This document shows positions 25,321 to 33,800 of a stretch of DNA of 53,238 nucleotides, piece after piece (positions within the stretch are counted from its first letter, which is position 1; every line of letters starts with the position of its first letter). The translations under genes and the position numbers were made by a program. The notes under the pieces are model-generated. The model was not told the origin of the DNA, did not search any database, and saw only the letters and a program-made list of their open reading frames with translations. The stretch spans positions 1-53,238 of the forward strand of contig NZ_BAWO01000045.1 of NCBI RefSeq assembly GCF_000632715.1. Direction: 5' to 3'. Source of the DNA: Parageobacillus caldoxylosilyticus NBRC 107762. GTDB taxonomy: Bacteria > Bacillota > Bacilli > Bacillales > Anoxybacillaceae.

Positions 25321-26979
25321 TTATTTCAGCATCGGCATATGGATGCCTTTTTCCTTCGCCGTTTGGATGGCGAGTTCATAGCCGGCATCGGCATGGCGGA
25401 CAACGCCAAGGCCCGGGTCGGTCGTTAGGACGCGTTCGAGCCGTTTTTCCGCTTCTTTCGTGCCATCGGCGACAATGACCATTCCCGCATGAATCGAATA
25501 GCCCATGCCAACGCCGCCGCCATGGTGCACCGATACCCAGCTTGCACCGCCGACCGCGTTAAGAAGCGCGTTTAAAATCGGCCAGTCGGCGATCGCGTCG
25601 CTGCCGTCTTTCATTCCTTCCGTTTCGCGGTTTGGCGAGGCGACGGAACCGGAATCCAAATGATCGCGGCCGATGACGATCGGTGCTTTCAGCTCGCCTT
25701 TCGCCACCATGTCGTTAATGATTTTGCCAAATTTCGCCCGTTCGCCGTAGCCGAGCCAGCAGATGCGCGCCGGCAGCCCTTGAAACTGGATTTTCTCCCG
25801 CGCCATGCGGATCCAGTTGCACAAATGTTGGTTGTCGCTGAATTCGCGCAAAATGACTTCATCGGTTTTGTAAATGTCTTCCGGATCCCCTGACAGCGCC
25901 ACCCAGCGGAACGGCCCTTTCCCTTCGCAAAAGAGCGGACGGATGTAGGCAGGCACAAAGCCCGGGAACGAAAATGCATCCTCTACCCCTTCATCTTTGG
26001 CCACTTGACGGATATTGTTGCCGTAATCGAATGTCACCGCGCCTTGTTTCTGCATGGCGAGCATCGCTTTGACATGTTCGGCGATCGATTGTCTGGCGCG
26101 GCGGATATACTGCTTCGGATCGCGCCGGCGCAGCTCAGCCGCTTCCTCGAGCGTCACGCCCGCCGGAATGTAGCCGTTAAGCGGATCGTGGGCGGACGTC
26201 TGGTCTGTCAACACGTCCGGAATAAAGCCGATTTCGATCATTTTCGGCAGCACTTCCGCCGCGTTGCCAAGCAGGCCGATCGATAGCGCCTTTCCTTCTT
26301 CCTTCGCCTTTTTTGCCATCTGGATCGCCGCATCGAGGCTGTCGGTCATCGTGTCTAAATATTTCGTGTCAATGCGGCGCTGGATGCGGGCTCGGTCCAC
26401 TTCGACGGCAATGCAGACACCGCCGTTTAACGTGACGGCGAGCGGCTGCGCCCCACCCATGCCGCCAAGACCTGCCGTGACGGTAATCTTGCCTTTTAGC
26501 GTGCCGCCATAGTGCTGGCGCGCCGCCTCGGCAAACGTTTCGTACGTGCCTTGCACGATGCCTTGGCTGCCGATATAAATCCAGCTTCCTGCCGTCATTT
26601 GCCCGTACATGATCAATCCTTTTTTATCGAGCTCATGGAAATGGTCCCACGTCGCCCAAGCAGGCACAAGGTTCGAGTTGGCAATTAACACCCTTGGCGC
26701 ATCGGCGTGCGTTTTAAACACCGCGACTGGCTTTCCTGACTGAATGAGCAGCGTTTCATCGTTTTCTAAGTTTAATAGCGTTTCGACAATCGCCTCGTAG
26801 CACTCCCAGTTGCGCGCCGCTTTGCCGATGCCGCCGTAGACGACCAAATCTTCCGGGCGTTCGGCCACCTCTGGATTTAGGTTGTTGTTTAGCATTCGCA
26901 GCGCGGCCTCTTGAATCCAGCCTTTCGCATGCAAAGTCGAGCCGGTGTATGCTTGCACCGGCCGGCGTTTCGTTGCCAT
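25321..26979 (-). CDS. hutU: urocanate hydratase (urocanase)
   Basis: A protein of 552 residues, identical in length to B. subtilis HutU. It hydrates urocanate to imidazolonepropionate using tightly bound NAD+ as an electrophile. The NAD-binding segment [18 protein letters not shown] and the active-site region [18 protein letters not shown] with its cysteine are intact. The ATG at 26979 has GGAGGGG seven bases upstream; an 18-codon upstream extension is not supported. A cre-like sequence lies about 115 bases upstream. hutH, which would make urocanate, is not in this window. Confidence 0.97.
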   Translation of the reverse strand: MATKRRPVQAYTGSTLHAKGWIQEAALRMLNNNLNPEVAERPEDLVVYGGIGKAARNWECYEAIVETLLNLENDETLLIQSGKPVAVFKTHADAPRVLIANSNLVPAWATWDHFHELDKKGLIMYGQMTAGSWIYIGSQGIVQGTYETFAEAARQHYGGTLKGKITVTAGLGGMGGAQPLAVTLNGGVCIAVEVDRARIQRRIDTKYLDTMTDSLDAAIQMAKKAKEEGKALSIGLLGNAAEVLPKMIEIGFIPDVLTDQTSAHDPLNGYIPAGVTLEEAAELRRRDPKQYIRRARQSIAEHVKAMLAMQKQGAVTFDYGNNIRQVAKDEGVEDAFSFPGFVPAYIRPLFCEGKGPFRWVALSGDPEDIYKTDEVILREFSDNQHLCNWIRMAREKIQFQGLPARICWLGYGERAKFGKIINDMVAKGELKAPIVIGRDHLDSGSVASPNRETEGMKDGSDAIADWPILNALLNAVGGASWVSVHHGGGVGMGYSIHAGMVIVADGTKEAEKRLERVLTTDPGLGVVRHADAGYELAIQTAKEKGIHMPMLK

Positions 26980-27091
26980 CGCGATCCCCTCCGTTTTTTC
27001 CTTTTTTAAGCAAGAAAACTGGCAGCTTGCCATCAGAATGACTATAGTCCGACTTAGCCATTCTTCTTTTTATTTATCAAGAATTATAAAA

Positions 27092-27105
27092 TGAAACCGG
27101 TTGCA
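27092..27105. promoter_or_regulatory. cre-like site upstream of hutU
   Basis: TGAAACCGGTTGCA matches the catabolite-responsive element consensus TGWAANCGNTNWCA at all but one fixed position. It lies between the regulator's terminator and hutU. CcpA control of hut is known in B. subtilis, which supports the call. Confidence 0.5.
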
Positions 27106-27227
27106 AATATATGCCTCCCGTTTTTAAAATCGTATATAAATTTTTGAATTTTATGCCCAATAGTGAAGCGAAATGGCCATCTTGCATCATTTTCTTTAGA
27201 TTTTTGTTATTTTTTTCGATTTATAAA

Positions 27228-27253
27228 AAAGAACCGCTCGTCATTGCGGTTCT
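27228..27253 (-). terminator. terminator of the hut regulator gene
   Basis: The 8-base stem AGAACCGC/GCGGTTCT is followed on the minus strand by TTTTTTATAAA. It overlaps the last codons of the regulator gene, so hutG-regulator and hutU-hutI-yjiH are probably separate transcripts. Confidence 0.75.
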
Positions 27254-28719
27254 TTGCGCTGTTCATCGCGGTATTCGGTTGGCGTCCTCTTCATTTCTTC
27301 TTTGAACACACGGGTAAAATAGTGCGAGGTGCGAAAGCCGGTTTGATGGGCAATCTCTTTTATGGACAGCTCCGTCTGGGCAAGCAGGCGCTTTGCCTCT
27401 TTTATTCTTGTTTGCGTCAGCAGCTTGCGAAACGAAATTCCTCGTTTTTTCATTAACAAATGACTGTAATACGCCGGGCTTCTTCCGACAGCCGCGGCCA
27501 CTTTCTCCAGCGTTAAATCGGGATTACGAAAATGTTCTTCTATATAGCGGATTCCTTTTTCGATGACATCGGTACGCGCCTGCTCTTCCGCCTGTTTCGC
27601 GCGATCGAGCAGCCTATAGAGAAAAAGAAGCATTTCCTGCACAATGCGGTATAAGACGCGGTTGTATAAAATTTCATGAAAAATACGCATATAGCCGCGT
27701 TCCGTTTCACCGCGGTCAAGTTGATACGTTTTCATAAAGCGGCGGATTTGTGCCAATATGCTCGTCAGCCTTGTCCGCACCATTTCCGGGTTAGGAAACG
27801 GCGTCGGCATACGCAAAAATTCGCGGTGCATCCATGTTTTGATGGCCTGTTTGTCAAATCGATGCAGCATGTCAACCCATTGCCGCTGCTCTTCCGGCGT
27901 TAGAAACGGGTCGAGTTCCTTCCAGTGTTCATATTCAGGAGCGGGGACAATCACCTGACGGTACCCGATAAAAAACGTCGTTTCCAATAAGCGGCGCGCC
28001 ATTTGATATTGAGTACGCACCGTTTTACCGCCATCAGGCGGCAGCATGACGACTGCCAGCGGCTCTGTGTGCTCCGCCTCCCAGTCGCGCAGCAGTTTCC
28101 ATGCCACTTCTTTCATATCGCCCGATACATCGGAAAGCAAACAGACGACCATATTCGACAGCGGCAGCACGCGAGATGGATAACGAAACGGGTATTGCGT
28201 TAAAAAGGAAACAATGTCCCGCCATTTATTTGGATCTTCTGTTTGCAGGAGCAACAGCGCCACATCTGCCGCTTCCACCTCTTCGGAAAAGAGCGAACGG
28301 TACGAATAGCGTTCCGCGTCGTTGGAATGGAGCGGATGAAGGCGTTCTTGACGGACGAAGGAAGACGCCGCTTTTTGAAGGCACTGCTTCAGCTTGGCTG
28401 GCTCGAGCGGTTTGACGAGCAAATCGGCGCATTGCCATTCAATCGCCTGTTTCGCTCGGGCAAACGTTGCCTCGGCCGTAACGGCAATCACTTTTTGGCA
28501 AAACAGCCGCACGTATTTTGTCATTTTCCCCCAATCGTCATGGGAAACCATGTCCAATTCGATATATAGCAGCTCCGGTGTTTCCTTTTCTAATATCCTC
28601 ATTGTCTGCTCGACGGTATTGGCGGTGTAAACGCGATGAATGGGCAGCGAATAGGCGGAAACAAGCCAGCGGATTGCCACGCTCTCGTTTTCATCCCGCT
28701 CCGCAATCAATAGTTTCAT
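27241..28719 (-). CDS. AraC-type regulator with degenerate receiver domain
   Basis: A protein of about 492 residues. An N-terminal receiver-like domain (1-120) is followed by a long middle region without a recognised fold and a C-terminal AraC/XylS DNA-binding domain with two helix-turn-helix units. These are LTLEKVAAAVGRSPAYYSHL and LSIKEIAHQTGFRTSHYFTRVF, followed by KRTPTEYR. In the receiver, the usual acidic pair is IAERDE and the position of the phosphorylated aspartate reads ELLYIELDMV, with Glu instead of Asp; the threonine (VTAEA) and lysine (LVKPL) are kept. So phosphorylation is doubtful. It overlaps or abuts hutG, and an alternative GTG at 28728 gives GTGA overlap. It probably controls the hut genes in place of HutP, which is inference. 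Confidence 0.8.
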   Translation of the reverse strand: MKLLIAERDENESVAIRWLVSAYSLPIHRVYTANTVEQTMRILEKETPELLYIELDMVSHDDWGKMTKYVRLFCQKVIAVTAEATFARAKQAIEWQCADLLVKPLEPAKLKQCLQKAASSFVRQERLHPLHSNDAERYSYRSLFSEEVEAADVALLLLQTEDPNKWRDIVSFLTQYPFRYPSRVLPLSNMVVCLLSDVSGDMKEVAWKLLRDWEAEHTEPLAVVMLPPDGGKTVRTQYQMARRLLETTFFIGYRQVIVPAPEYEHWKELDPFLTPEEQRQWVDMLHRFDKQAIKTWMHREFLRMPTPFPNPEMVRTRLTSILAQIRRFMKTYQLDRGETERGYMRIFHEILYNRVLYRIVQEMLLFLYRLLDRAKQAEEQARTDVIEKGIRYIEEHFRNPDLTLEKVAAAVGRSPAYYSHLLMKKRGISFRKLLTQTRIKEAKRLLAQTELSIKEIAHQTGFRTSHYFTRVFKEEMKRTPTEYRDEQRKEPQ

Positions 28720-28724
28720 CGGCT

Positions 28725-29702
28725 TCACCGACCTGTCGCCGCCCGCTGGCGGCGGTGGAAATGAACGAGCGCTTCCATGCAGAAGGCGGCCGCTAACGCA
28801 ATCGTTTTTCGATTTTCATCGACCAACGGATTCACTTCACAAATATCGAAACTGATCGTTTGCGGCTTGGAAATAATATAACGAAGCAAGGCGCGGACGA
28901 TTTTTGGATCAAGACCGAACGGCGAAGGCGCGCTCACTCCCGGCGCCGCGCTTGCACTTAACACATCCATGCAAAGCGTCAGCACCAACACATCATAGTT
29001 TTTGCTAAAATCATCAATGAACTCATACGCGCATTCTAATTCTTCCAACGTCAATTCTTCCTCGAGCATGTACGTGCATCCGTATCGCTTCGCGGTTTCA
29101 AATAACGCCGCTGTGTTGCCTAGCGTCTGAATGCCGAGGCAACAGTATCCCGCGTTTCCATCTTCATCTAATATTTGCCGAAACATTGTTCCCGATGACG
29201 GTCCTTGTCTATATGGGCGCATGTCAAAATGAGCGTCGATGTTGATAATGCCAAGCTTCGTTTCCGGGCCGACCGCCTGCCGAACGCCGAGATAATGCCC
29301 GTACGCGGTCTCATGTCCGCCGCCGATGACAACCGGCGTGACGCGATGGCGGATAAGCCGCTCTACCGCCTGGCCCAAATGTTTCTGGCAGTTTTCCAAC
29401 TCTCCCTCTTCACAAACAATTTCGCCCGCATCGTAAAGTGTTGCGTCAGACGGCAGGTGCCACGGCAAGTTTGCCAGCGCTTTTTTCACTTCCACCGGCG
29501 CGTGATACGCCCCTTGCCGTCCTTGGTTGCGGCGGACCCCTTCATCGCATTGGAAGCCCAATAAAGCAAAAGCGTTTTCTGCCTGCGCCTGTATTTGCCC
29601 CATATCCAGCAGACGAATCTTTTGATGAACGCGAAAACTTTTTTCCTCGCTTTCGCTGTCGATCCGACCCGTCCATCTCTCCTTGTCCGGCTGTTTATAC
29701 AT
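28725..29702 (-). CDS. hutG: formimidoylglutamase
   Basis: A ureohydrolase (arginase) family enzyme of 325 residues. It hydrolyses N-formimino-L-glutamate to glutamate and formamide, the last step of histidine use. Manganese ligands are visible in GGGHETAYGHY, NIDAHFDMRPY and LCMDVLSAS, and PGVSAPSPFGLDP is typical of HutG rather than arginase or agmatinase. The ATG has GGGAGG upstream. The gene comes first, is followed directly by the AraC-type regulator, and lies upstream of hutU and hutI; in B. subtilis hutG instead follows hutI. Confidence 0.92.
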   Translation of the reverse strand: MYKQPDKERWTGRIDSESEEKSFRVHQKIRLLDMGQIQAQAENAFALLGFQCDEGVRRNQGRQGAYHAPVEVKKALANLPWHLPSDATLYDAGEIVCEEGELENCQKHLGQAVERLIRHRVTPVVIGGGHETAYGHYLGVRQAVGPETKLGIINIDAHFDMRPYRQGPSSGTMFRQILDEDGNAGYCCLGIQTLGNTAALFETAKRYGCTYMLEEELTLEELECAYEFIDDFSKNYDVLVLTLCMDVLSASAAPGVSAPSPFGLDPKIVRALLRYIISKPQTISFDICEVNPLVDENRKTIALAAAFCMEALVHFHRRQRAATGR

Positions 29703-29999
29703 AAAACGAGAACCTCCCTACTTTATGCTTTGCACAACACCAGCGTCCTCCATTAGTCATCGCGTTGATTTATATCAGGATCTGGTCCTTGTCCCCATCA
29801 CGTGAAAGCTGTCCCTTCTTCCTCTTTCTCTCTCCCTTCCTTTATTTCCTTCTTGTTTTGCCGCCTATTTTAACTTATGCATAGCGACCCGATCCCATAA
29901 AAGCAACTAAATTATTAGAAAAAGGAAAACGAAGAGGGAAAAAAGGAAATCTTCTCATTTTCGCGAATAGGGTAATATGGATCTTACCATTGTGAACCT

Positions 30000-30177
30000 C
30001 CCCGACCAAATCAAAGATTCTAGTCGGGGCATCCATTGTCTTAAATACAGCTGTACTCACGCTAATGGAACACCTTCCGTGTGAAACGCCTGATGTAAGC
30101 TAATCAATGAAGACAATGTATGCCGGGTTCTAGCTGCAATAGAAGGAACTTTTGCCTCCCATTGCAACCTTTTCTTT
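30000..30177 (-). ncRNA. putative omegaRNA and right end of a TnpB element
   Basis: Downstream of the deleted tnpB on the minus strand is a structured non-coding stretch ending in a hairpin with perfect 7-base arms (CCCCGAC/GTCGGGG, 30000-30029). TnpB elements of the IS200/IS605 group carry their guide (omegaRNA) scaffold across the tnpB 3' end into the right end, so this is the expected place. The exact ends and any guide cannot be defined by eye. Confidence 0.4.
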
Positions 30178-30681
30178 TCAGAAAAGGATTTCTCTTAAGA
30201 AATATCGGGCTCCAATATTGTAAGAGGCATTTAGATCCGCGTGATACATCTTGCCGGTTGGGAAAACGGCAAGGTCTTTTTTTCCGTTTCGGACGACTTT
30301 TCCGGAACCATCAAACTCGTTTTCCCAATTTTCGAGGTTGGAATAATAACTTTTTACATCTCCGAACGCTTTGGCAAGCGCCGTTCTTCGAAAATAGGAA
30401 GGAAATTTATAAAAACGGTCCGTAAAAGGATATTTCGGGAAAGGGTTGGTTTTGGTTCGATGGATGAGCTTTTCGACTGCCGGGATCACTTGTTTGGTGT
30501 TGAAATGTTTCAGATGATCAAACTCTTTTTGGATCACATCGGCAATAAACGCCAACGCCTCCCGATAGATGGCTATCGTTGGTTCGAACGTTTTTGCCCC
30601 GTGAGAAATAATTTTATTTCTAATCGTTTTGGTTTTTTCCAAGCTAACTTTCCCCATCGAACGAACCTCGACCACGGACAT
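30178..30681 (-). pseudogene. tnpB with large in-frame internal deletion
   Basis: The 167-codon frame joins an N-terminal TnpB part to a TnpB C-terminus (KDLAVFPTGKMYHADLNASY followed by NIGARYFLREILF). The N-terminal part includes VSLEKTKTIRNKIISHGA and YKFPSYFRRTALAKAFGDVK. The junction lies near NLENWENEFDGSG. The RuvC-I and RuvC-II regions and the zinc ribbon of a full-length protein are gone, while the last RuvC aspartate motif (HADLN) remains. It cannot be an active RNA-guided nuclease. The start at 30681 has no clear ribosome site. With its preserved 3' end and right-end hairpin it resembles a non-autonomous IS200/IS605 derivative that could be moved by TnpA elsewhere. Confidence 0.8.
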
Positions 30682-30793
30682 TTGTTCTGTGCAATCATTA
30701 TAAAATATTTCCTATTTCGTTAAAAAGAGGTCAATCTTAAAAAATTTACTTTTTTTAAAAAAGAATTTCTACTAAAATGTTTTTAAAAAACAT

Positions 30794-30849
30794 CCCTCGA
30801 CGAACCCTTCCTAAATGCTTTGCACTATAGAAGGGGAATGCGTCGAGGG
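30794..30849 (+). promoter_or_regulatory. large leader hairpin before a thioesterase gene
   Basis: CCCTCGACG (30794) pairs perfectly with CGTCGAGGG (30841), and inside it CCCTTC pairs with GAAGGG, leaving small internal loops. The structure ends 28 bases before the start of the PaaI-type gene. It has no T run, so it is not a simple terminator; it may be a leader RNA structure or the left end of the neighbouring element. Confidence 0.5.
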
Positions 30850-30877
30850 TTTCGGTTCAAAGAAAGGGGGTGTGGCT

Positions 30878-31294
30878 ATGGCAAAAACCGTCAACTTGCA
30901 TGAAGTCATTGCGGGAAAAAGCGCACCGCCAGCCTGTGATACGTCGCTTGGCGTTCAATTAGTGGAAACTGGCGAAGGATATGCGAAAGGAAAATGGACG
31001 ATTGGGGAGCATTTGCTAAACGGCAACGGCGTCATTATGGGGGGATTTGTCAGTGCGGCAGCCGATATTATGATGGCGTATGCGATTACGACGTTGCTTC
31101 ATGAGGACCAAACATTTGCCTCGATCAATCTACATACGACGTTCCATCGCCCGACTGTTGTCGGCGAAGTGGAAGTCGAAGCGAAAGTGGAAAAATTCGG
31201 ACGCACCGTTTCCTATCTGACCGCCGTCTTAACGCAAAACGGCAAAGAAGTGGCAAGCTCCGTCTCCTCGGTGATGATCATGCCAAAACGGTAA
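30878..31294 (+). CDS. PaaI-family hotdog thioesterase
   Basis: A single hotdog-fold domain of 138 residues. The signature GEHLLNGNGVIMGGFVSAAAD (about 44-64) contains the asparagine/glycine stretch that in PaaI-type thioesterases surrounds the long helix, and INLHTTFHRPTVVGEVEVEA follows. Members hydrolyse acyl-CoA thioesters; the acyl group cannot be told from sequence. The ATG is chosen for the AAAGGGGGTG site before it. A second hotdog gene lies immediately downstream in the opposite direction, sharing a terminator. Confidence 0.85.
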   Translation: MAKTVNLHEVIAGKSAPPACDTSLGVQLVETGEGYAKGKWTIGEHLLNGNGVIMGGFVSAAADIMMAYAITTLLHEDQTFASINLHTTFHRPTVVGEVEVEAKVEKFGRTVSYLTAVLTQNGKEVASSVSSVMIMPKR

Positions 31295-31295
31295 A

Positions 31296-31321
31296 AAAAG
31301 CAGGATGACCTCCTGCTTTTT
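31296..31321. terminator. bidirectional terminator
   Basis: A 10-base stem (AAAAGCAGGA/TCCTGCTTTT) with a 5-base loop, flanked by A and T runs, separates two convergent thioesterase genes and can serve both. Confidence 0.88.
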
Positions 31322-31338
31322 GTTTGCGAATGGATGCA

Positions 31339-31821
31339 TTATTTTTGCCCAAACGTCTTCGGCATCACGACCGCCACGACTTCTCCGCGCGCGCAAAGTT
31401 CTCCGCCGGCGAATACTTCCGTATCTACTTTCCACTTTTTCGGATGGATTTCTTCGACCGTGCCGATTGCTTTTAACGGAACTCCGTGCGGCGTCGGCTT
31501 GACAAACTCCACCTTCAGCGAAGCGGTGACAAAACGCGGCGGAGCCTCGCCGTCACCAGGTTCATGACCGTTTTTGCGATGCAGCGCCAGCGCGGCCGAA
31601 CCCGTTCCGTGGCAGTCGATCAGCGAGGCGATCAATCCGCCATACACGAAGCCGGGAATGGCGATATGCTCAGGACGCGGCGTATAAATCGTGACCGTTT
31701 TCTCCCCTTGCCACCCAGTGCGGAAATGGTGGCCGTGCTCGTTCATCCGCCCGCATCCGTAGCACCAGGCAAATTCCTCTGGGTATTCGTCTTGAATCGC
31801 ATGTTTTACTTGTTCTTCCAT
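31339..31821 (-). CDS. PaaI-like hotdog thioesterase with CxxC motif
   Basis: A protein of 160 residues. The N-terminal motif FAWCYGCGRMNEHGHHF is common in one branch of hotdog thioesterases, and FVYGGLIASLIDCHGTGSA forms the hotdog helix. ASLKVEFVKPTPHGVPL follows as the main strand. It probably hydrolyses an acyl-CoA. The ATG at 31821 has GGGGTGGGA upstream; a GTG four codons earlier is possible. It converges with the 30878-31294 thioesterase, to which it is only distantly similar. Confidence 0.8.
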   Translation of the reverse strand: MEEQVKHAIQDEYPEEFAWCYGCGRMNEHGHHFRTGWQGEKTVTIYTPRPEHIAIPGFVYGGLIASLIDCHGTGSAALALHRKNGHEPGDGEAPPRFVTASLKVEFVKPTPHGVPLKAIGTVEEIHPKKWKVDTEVFAGGELCARGEVVAVVMPKTFGQK

Positions 31822-31935
31822 GGTTTCTCCCACCCCTTTCCTTTTTAGTATATCACATGAGCATATCGCTTCCTTTTCCTTTTATTTTCCTTTACAATAG
31901 TAATAGTTTTACAGAGAATGGAAGTGATTACAGCA

Positions 31936-32979
31936 ATGAAAGTGCTTGAAACATATATCGTCGCAGGACTGACCGGTTTGCTGTTTTATCATCTCCATTC
32001 CCCAATTCCGTGGATGCTCGGGGCCATTACCGGAATGCTTGTTTGGAAAACGGTCATCAAGCGCCAAGTAGCGGCGCCAAAGGCGTTGTCCAATAGCGGA
32101 TTGATTGTATTAGGCACCTACTTTGGACTATCGTTTACAAAAGAGACGCTGTTAACAATTGCCCCATATATTGTTCCGTTTCTAGCCGTCGCTGTATTGT
32201 TGATTGTGATCAATATTATGAACAGCATTGCAGTGACAAAATGGACACATATTGATAAAGTGACAAGCGTGTTTGCATCGGTTCCGGGCGGGTTGTCGGA
32301 AATGGTGGCTGCCAGTGAATCGTTAAACGCCAATACTGCTTTAGTGACGATTTTTCAAACGATTCGTTTGTTAACGGTCGTTTTTCTTGTGCCAACGGTC
32401 GTTGTCCATTGGTTGAGCGGAGATGCGTCGTCAGGGAGCACAACCGCTCAGGCGGCAGCTGCTTCTTTCGATGGTCATTACGCTTGGTTTTTGTTAAGCA
32501 TTTTCGGTGCTCTTCTTTTACGAAACATCATTCCGGCGGCATACGTCGTTGGACCGCTTGCCGTAACGGCAGTGATGCATGTGGCCGGGGTGAACTTACC
32601 GTCACTGCCTGCATGGTTGATTATTTTGGCGCAAATTAGCGTCGGAATGAACATGGGGGACCGCATTACGTTAGAAGATATTAAGCTTGGCGGAAAATTT
32701 AGCTGGGTGTATTTCTTGCTTGCGCTGGTATTAATTGCTCTATCGTTCGGATGTGGCTATGTATTTGCGAAATTAACGGATCTTCCGCTGTCGACTGCGC
32801 TGCTGAGCCTCGCCCCAGGCGGACTTGTGGAAATGGTATTAACGGCGCAAACGGTCGGAGGGGATCCCGCAATTGTCAGCTCCTTACAATTTATGCGTCT
32901 TCTTCTTGTCATTATCGTCGTACCGAACGTGTTGAAATGGGTATTTCGAAAATTCCCGTATATCGCCGAAACGTCATGA
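31936..32979 (+). CDS. AbrB-family (AmoA-like) membrane protein
   Basis: A membrane protein of 347 residues with about ten helices in two repeated halves. Each half carries a related signature: SVPGGLSEMVAASESLN in the first and SLAPGGLVEMVLTAQTVGGD in the second. This is the AbrB/ammonia-monooxygenase-named family, whose members are putative regulators or transporters; the duplicated PGG-EM motif probably lines a substrate path. The ATG chosen has GGAAGTGA upstream; another in-frame ATG lies six codons earlier. It is not obviously in an operon, and its 3' end shares a terminator with the VOC gene. Confidence 0.75.
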   Translation: MKVLETYIVAGLTGLLFYHLHSPIPWMLGAITGMLVWKTVIKRQVAAPKALSNSGLIVLGTYFGLSFTKETLLTIAPYIVPFLAVAVLLIVINIMNSIAVTKWTHIDKVTSVFASVPGGLSEMVAASESLNANTALVTIFQTIRLLTVVFLVPTVVVHWLSGDASSGSTTAQAAAASFDGHYAWFLLSIFGALLLRNIIPAAYVVGPLAVTAVMHVAGVNLPSLPAWLIILAQISVGMNMGDRITLEDIKLGGKFSWVYFLLALVLIALSFGCGYVFAKLTDLPLSTALLSLAPGGLVEMVLTAQTVGGDPAIVSSLQFMRLLLVIIVVPNVLKWVFRKFPYIAETS

Positions 32980-32980
32980 A

Positions 32981-33017
32981 AAAACCGCTCTGTTCGAAGC
33001 TAAAACAGAGCGGTTCA
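32981..33017. terminator. bidirectional terminator
   Basis: A perfect 12-base stem (AACCGCTCTGTT/AACAGAGCGGTT) with a 9-base loop and flanking A and T runs lies between convergent genes. Confidence 0.88.
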
Positions 33018-33020
33018 TTT

Positions 33021-33404
33021 TTACTTGGCTGGTTCGTAAAATTCGATCCATTCTCCATCTGGTCCAAGGAAAAACAAATATTTTGCCCCGTTTGGCAGCG
33101 TCGTAATTTCTTCCCATACAAGCGAAACTCCGAGGGACTGCAGCCGTTCTTTTTCTTGTTCAATTCCTTCAACGGTAAAGGCGATGTGATGCACTTTTCC
33201 TTCCGTCGGCAAATTCGGATTATATCCCTCGATCAATTCGACAATGACCGAGCCATTCAATCCTAAAAACGACAGCTTCATCGAACCGTTTGTATGGGTC
33301 ATTTCGCTTAGCAATTCCAAACCGACTACCTCTTGATAAAACTTTTTCGATGCTTCGATGTCTTTTACTTGAATGCCGACATGTTCAAATTTTTTTACTG
33401 CCAT
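33021..33404 (-). CDS. VOC-superfamily (glyoxalase/epimerase-like) protein
   Basis: A protein of 127 residues with two beta-alpha-beta-beta-beta units of the vicinal-oxygen-chelate fold. Candidate metal ligands are H9 (FEHVGIQVKD), a glutamate in the VIVELIEG strand, a histidine in KVHHIAFTVEG, and the final glutamate in DGEWIEFYEP. The family includes glyoxalase I, methylmalonyl-CoA epimerase and dioxygenases, and the sequence alone does not choose between them. It starts 28 bases after the 33433-33765 gene in the same direction and is probably read from the same S-box-controlled leader, so a link to sulfur or methionine metabolism is suggested. Confidence 0.8.
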   Translation of the reverse strand: MAVKKFEHVGIQVKDIEASKKFYQEVVGLELLSEMTHTNGSMKLSFLGLNGSVIVELIEGYNPNLPTEGKVHHIAFTVEGIEQEKERLQSLGVSLVWEEITTLPNGAKYLFFLGPDGEWIEFYEPAK

Positions 33405-33432
33405 TTTTGTCCTCTCCCTTTCTATCACCTTT

Positions 33433-33765
33433 TTAAACTTGCGAAAATACGGCCCGCAAATATGGGGTCATATGTACCAATGAAATTCCTTTTGCCGCCA
33501 GTTGGCCAAAAATATAGCGGTCAAGCGCATAAGGACCAGCGGCTTTCCATTCTTCCACTTCTGCAAGCGTCAGAAGAAGCGAAAACATCTTCCCTTGCGT
33601 GTATCCGTATAGATGGAAAACATTTTGGCTGCAATCAAAATGAATCGCTGCCTGTCGGTCAAACTGCAAAAGCTGTTTTTGGACACAACGGGCGACATGG
33701 GAAGCAAACGACGTTGCCGTTAAGTGAGCCGCCATATAGCTGCGAAGCGAATCTTCTTCCCTCAC
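33433..33765 (-). CDS. unknown protein under SAM-riboswitch control
   Basis: A frame of 110 codons reading MREEDSLRSYMAAHLTATSF at its start, then a helical stretch HVARCVQKQLLQFD and a hydrophobic strand HFDCSQNVFHLYGY. I recognise no family. The start is uncertain. GTG at 33765 lies 12 bases after a strong AAGGAGGT, which is long; an ATG at 33772 is better spaced but opens another frame of only 37 codons, and an internal ATG is also possible. Codon use favours the 110-codon frame. It directly follows an S-box and its terminator, so it should be expressed when SAM is scarce, suggesting a role in methionine, cysteine or methyl metabolism. Confidence 0.6.
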   Translation of the reverse strand: MREEDSLRSYMAAHLTATSFASHVARCVQKQLLQFDRQAAIHFDCSQNVFHLYGYTQGKMFSLLLTLAEVEEWKAAGPYALDRYIFGQLAAKGISLVHMTPYLRAVFSQV

Positions 33766-33800
33766 TCGGCATTCCCTACCTCCTTCTTTGTTTTGTACAT

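Noticed and set aside
29875-30060. A 61-codon minus-strand frame downstream of the deleted tnpB
   Set aside because: It overlaps the predicted right-end hairpin and lacks a ribosome site, so it is more likely part of the element's non-coding end.
29725-30820. The 11-base sequence ATGCTTTGCAC occurs upstream of hutG and again before the thioesterase gene
   Set aside because: It is short, lies in different contexts (minus-strand leader and hairpin loop) and could occur by chance; no further similarity surrounds the two copies.
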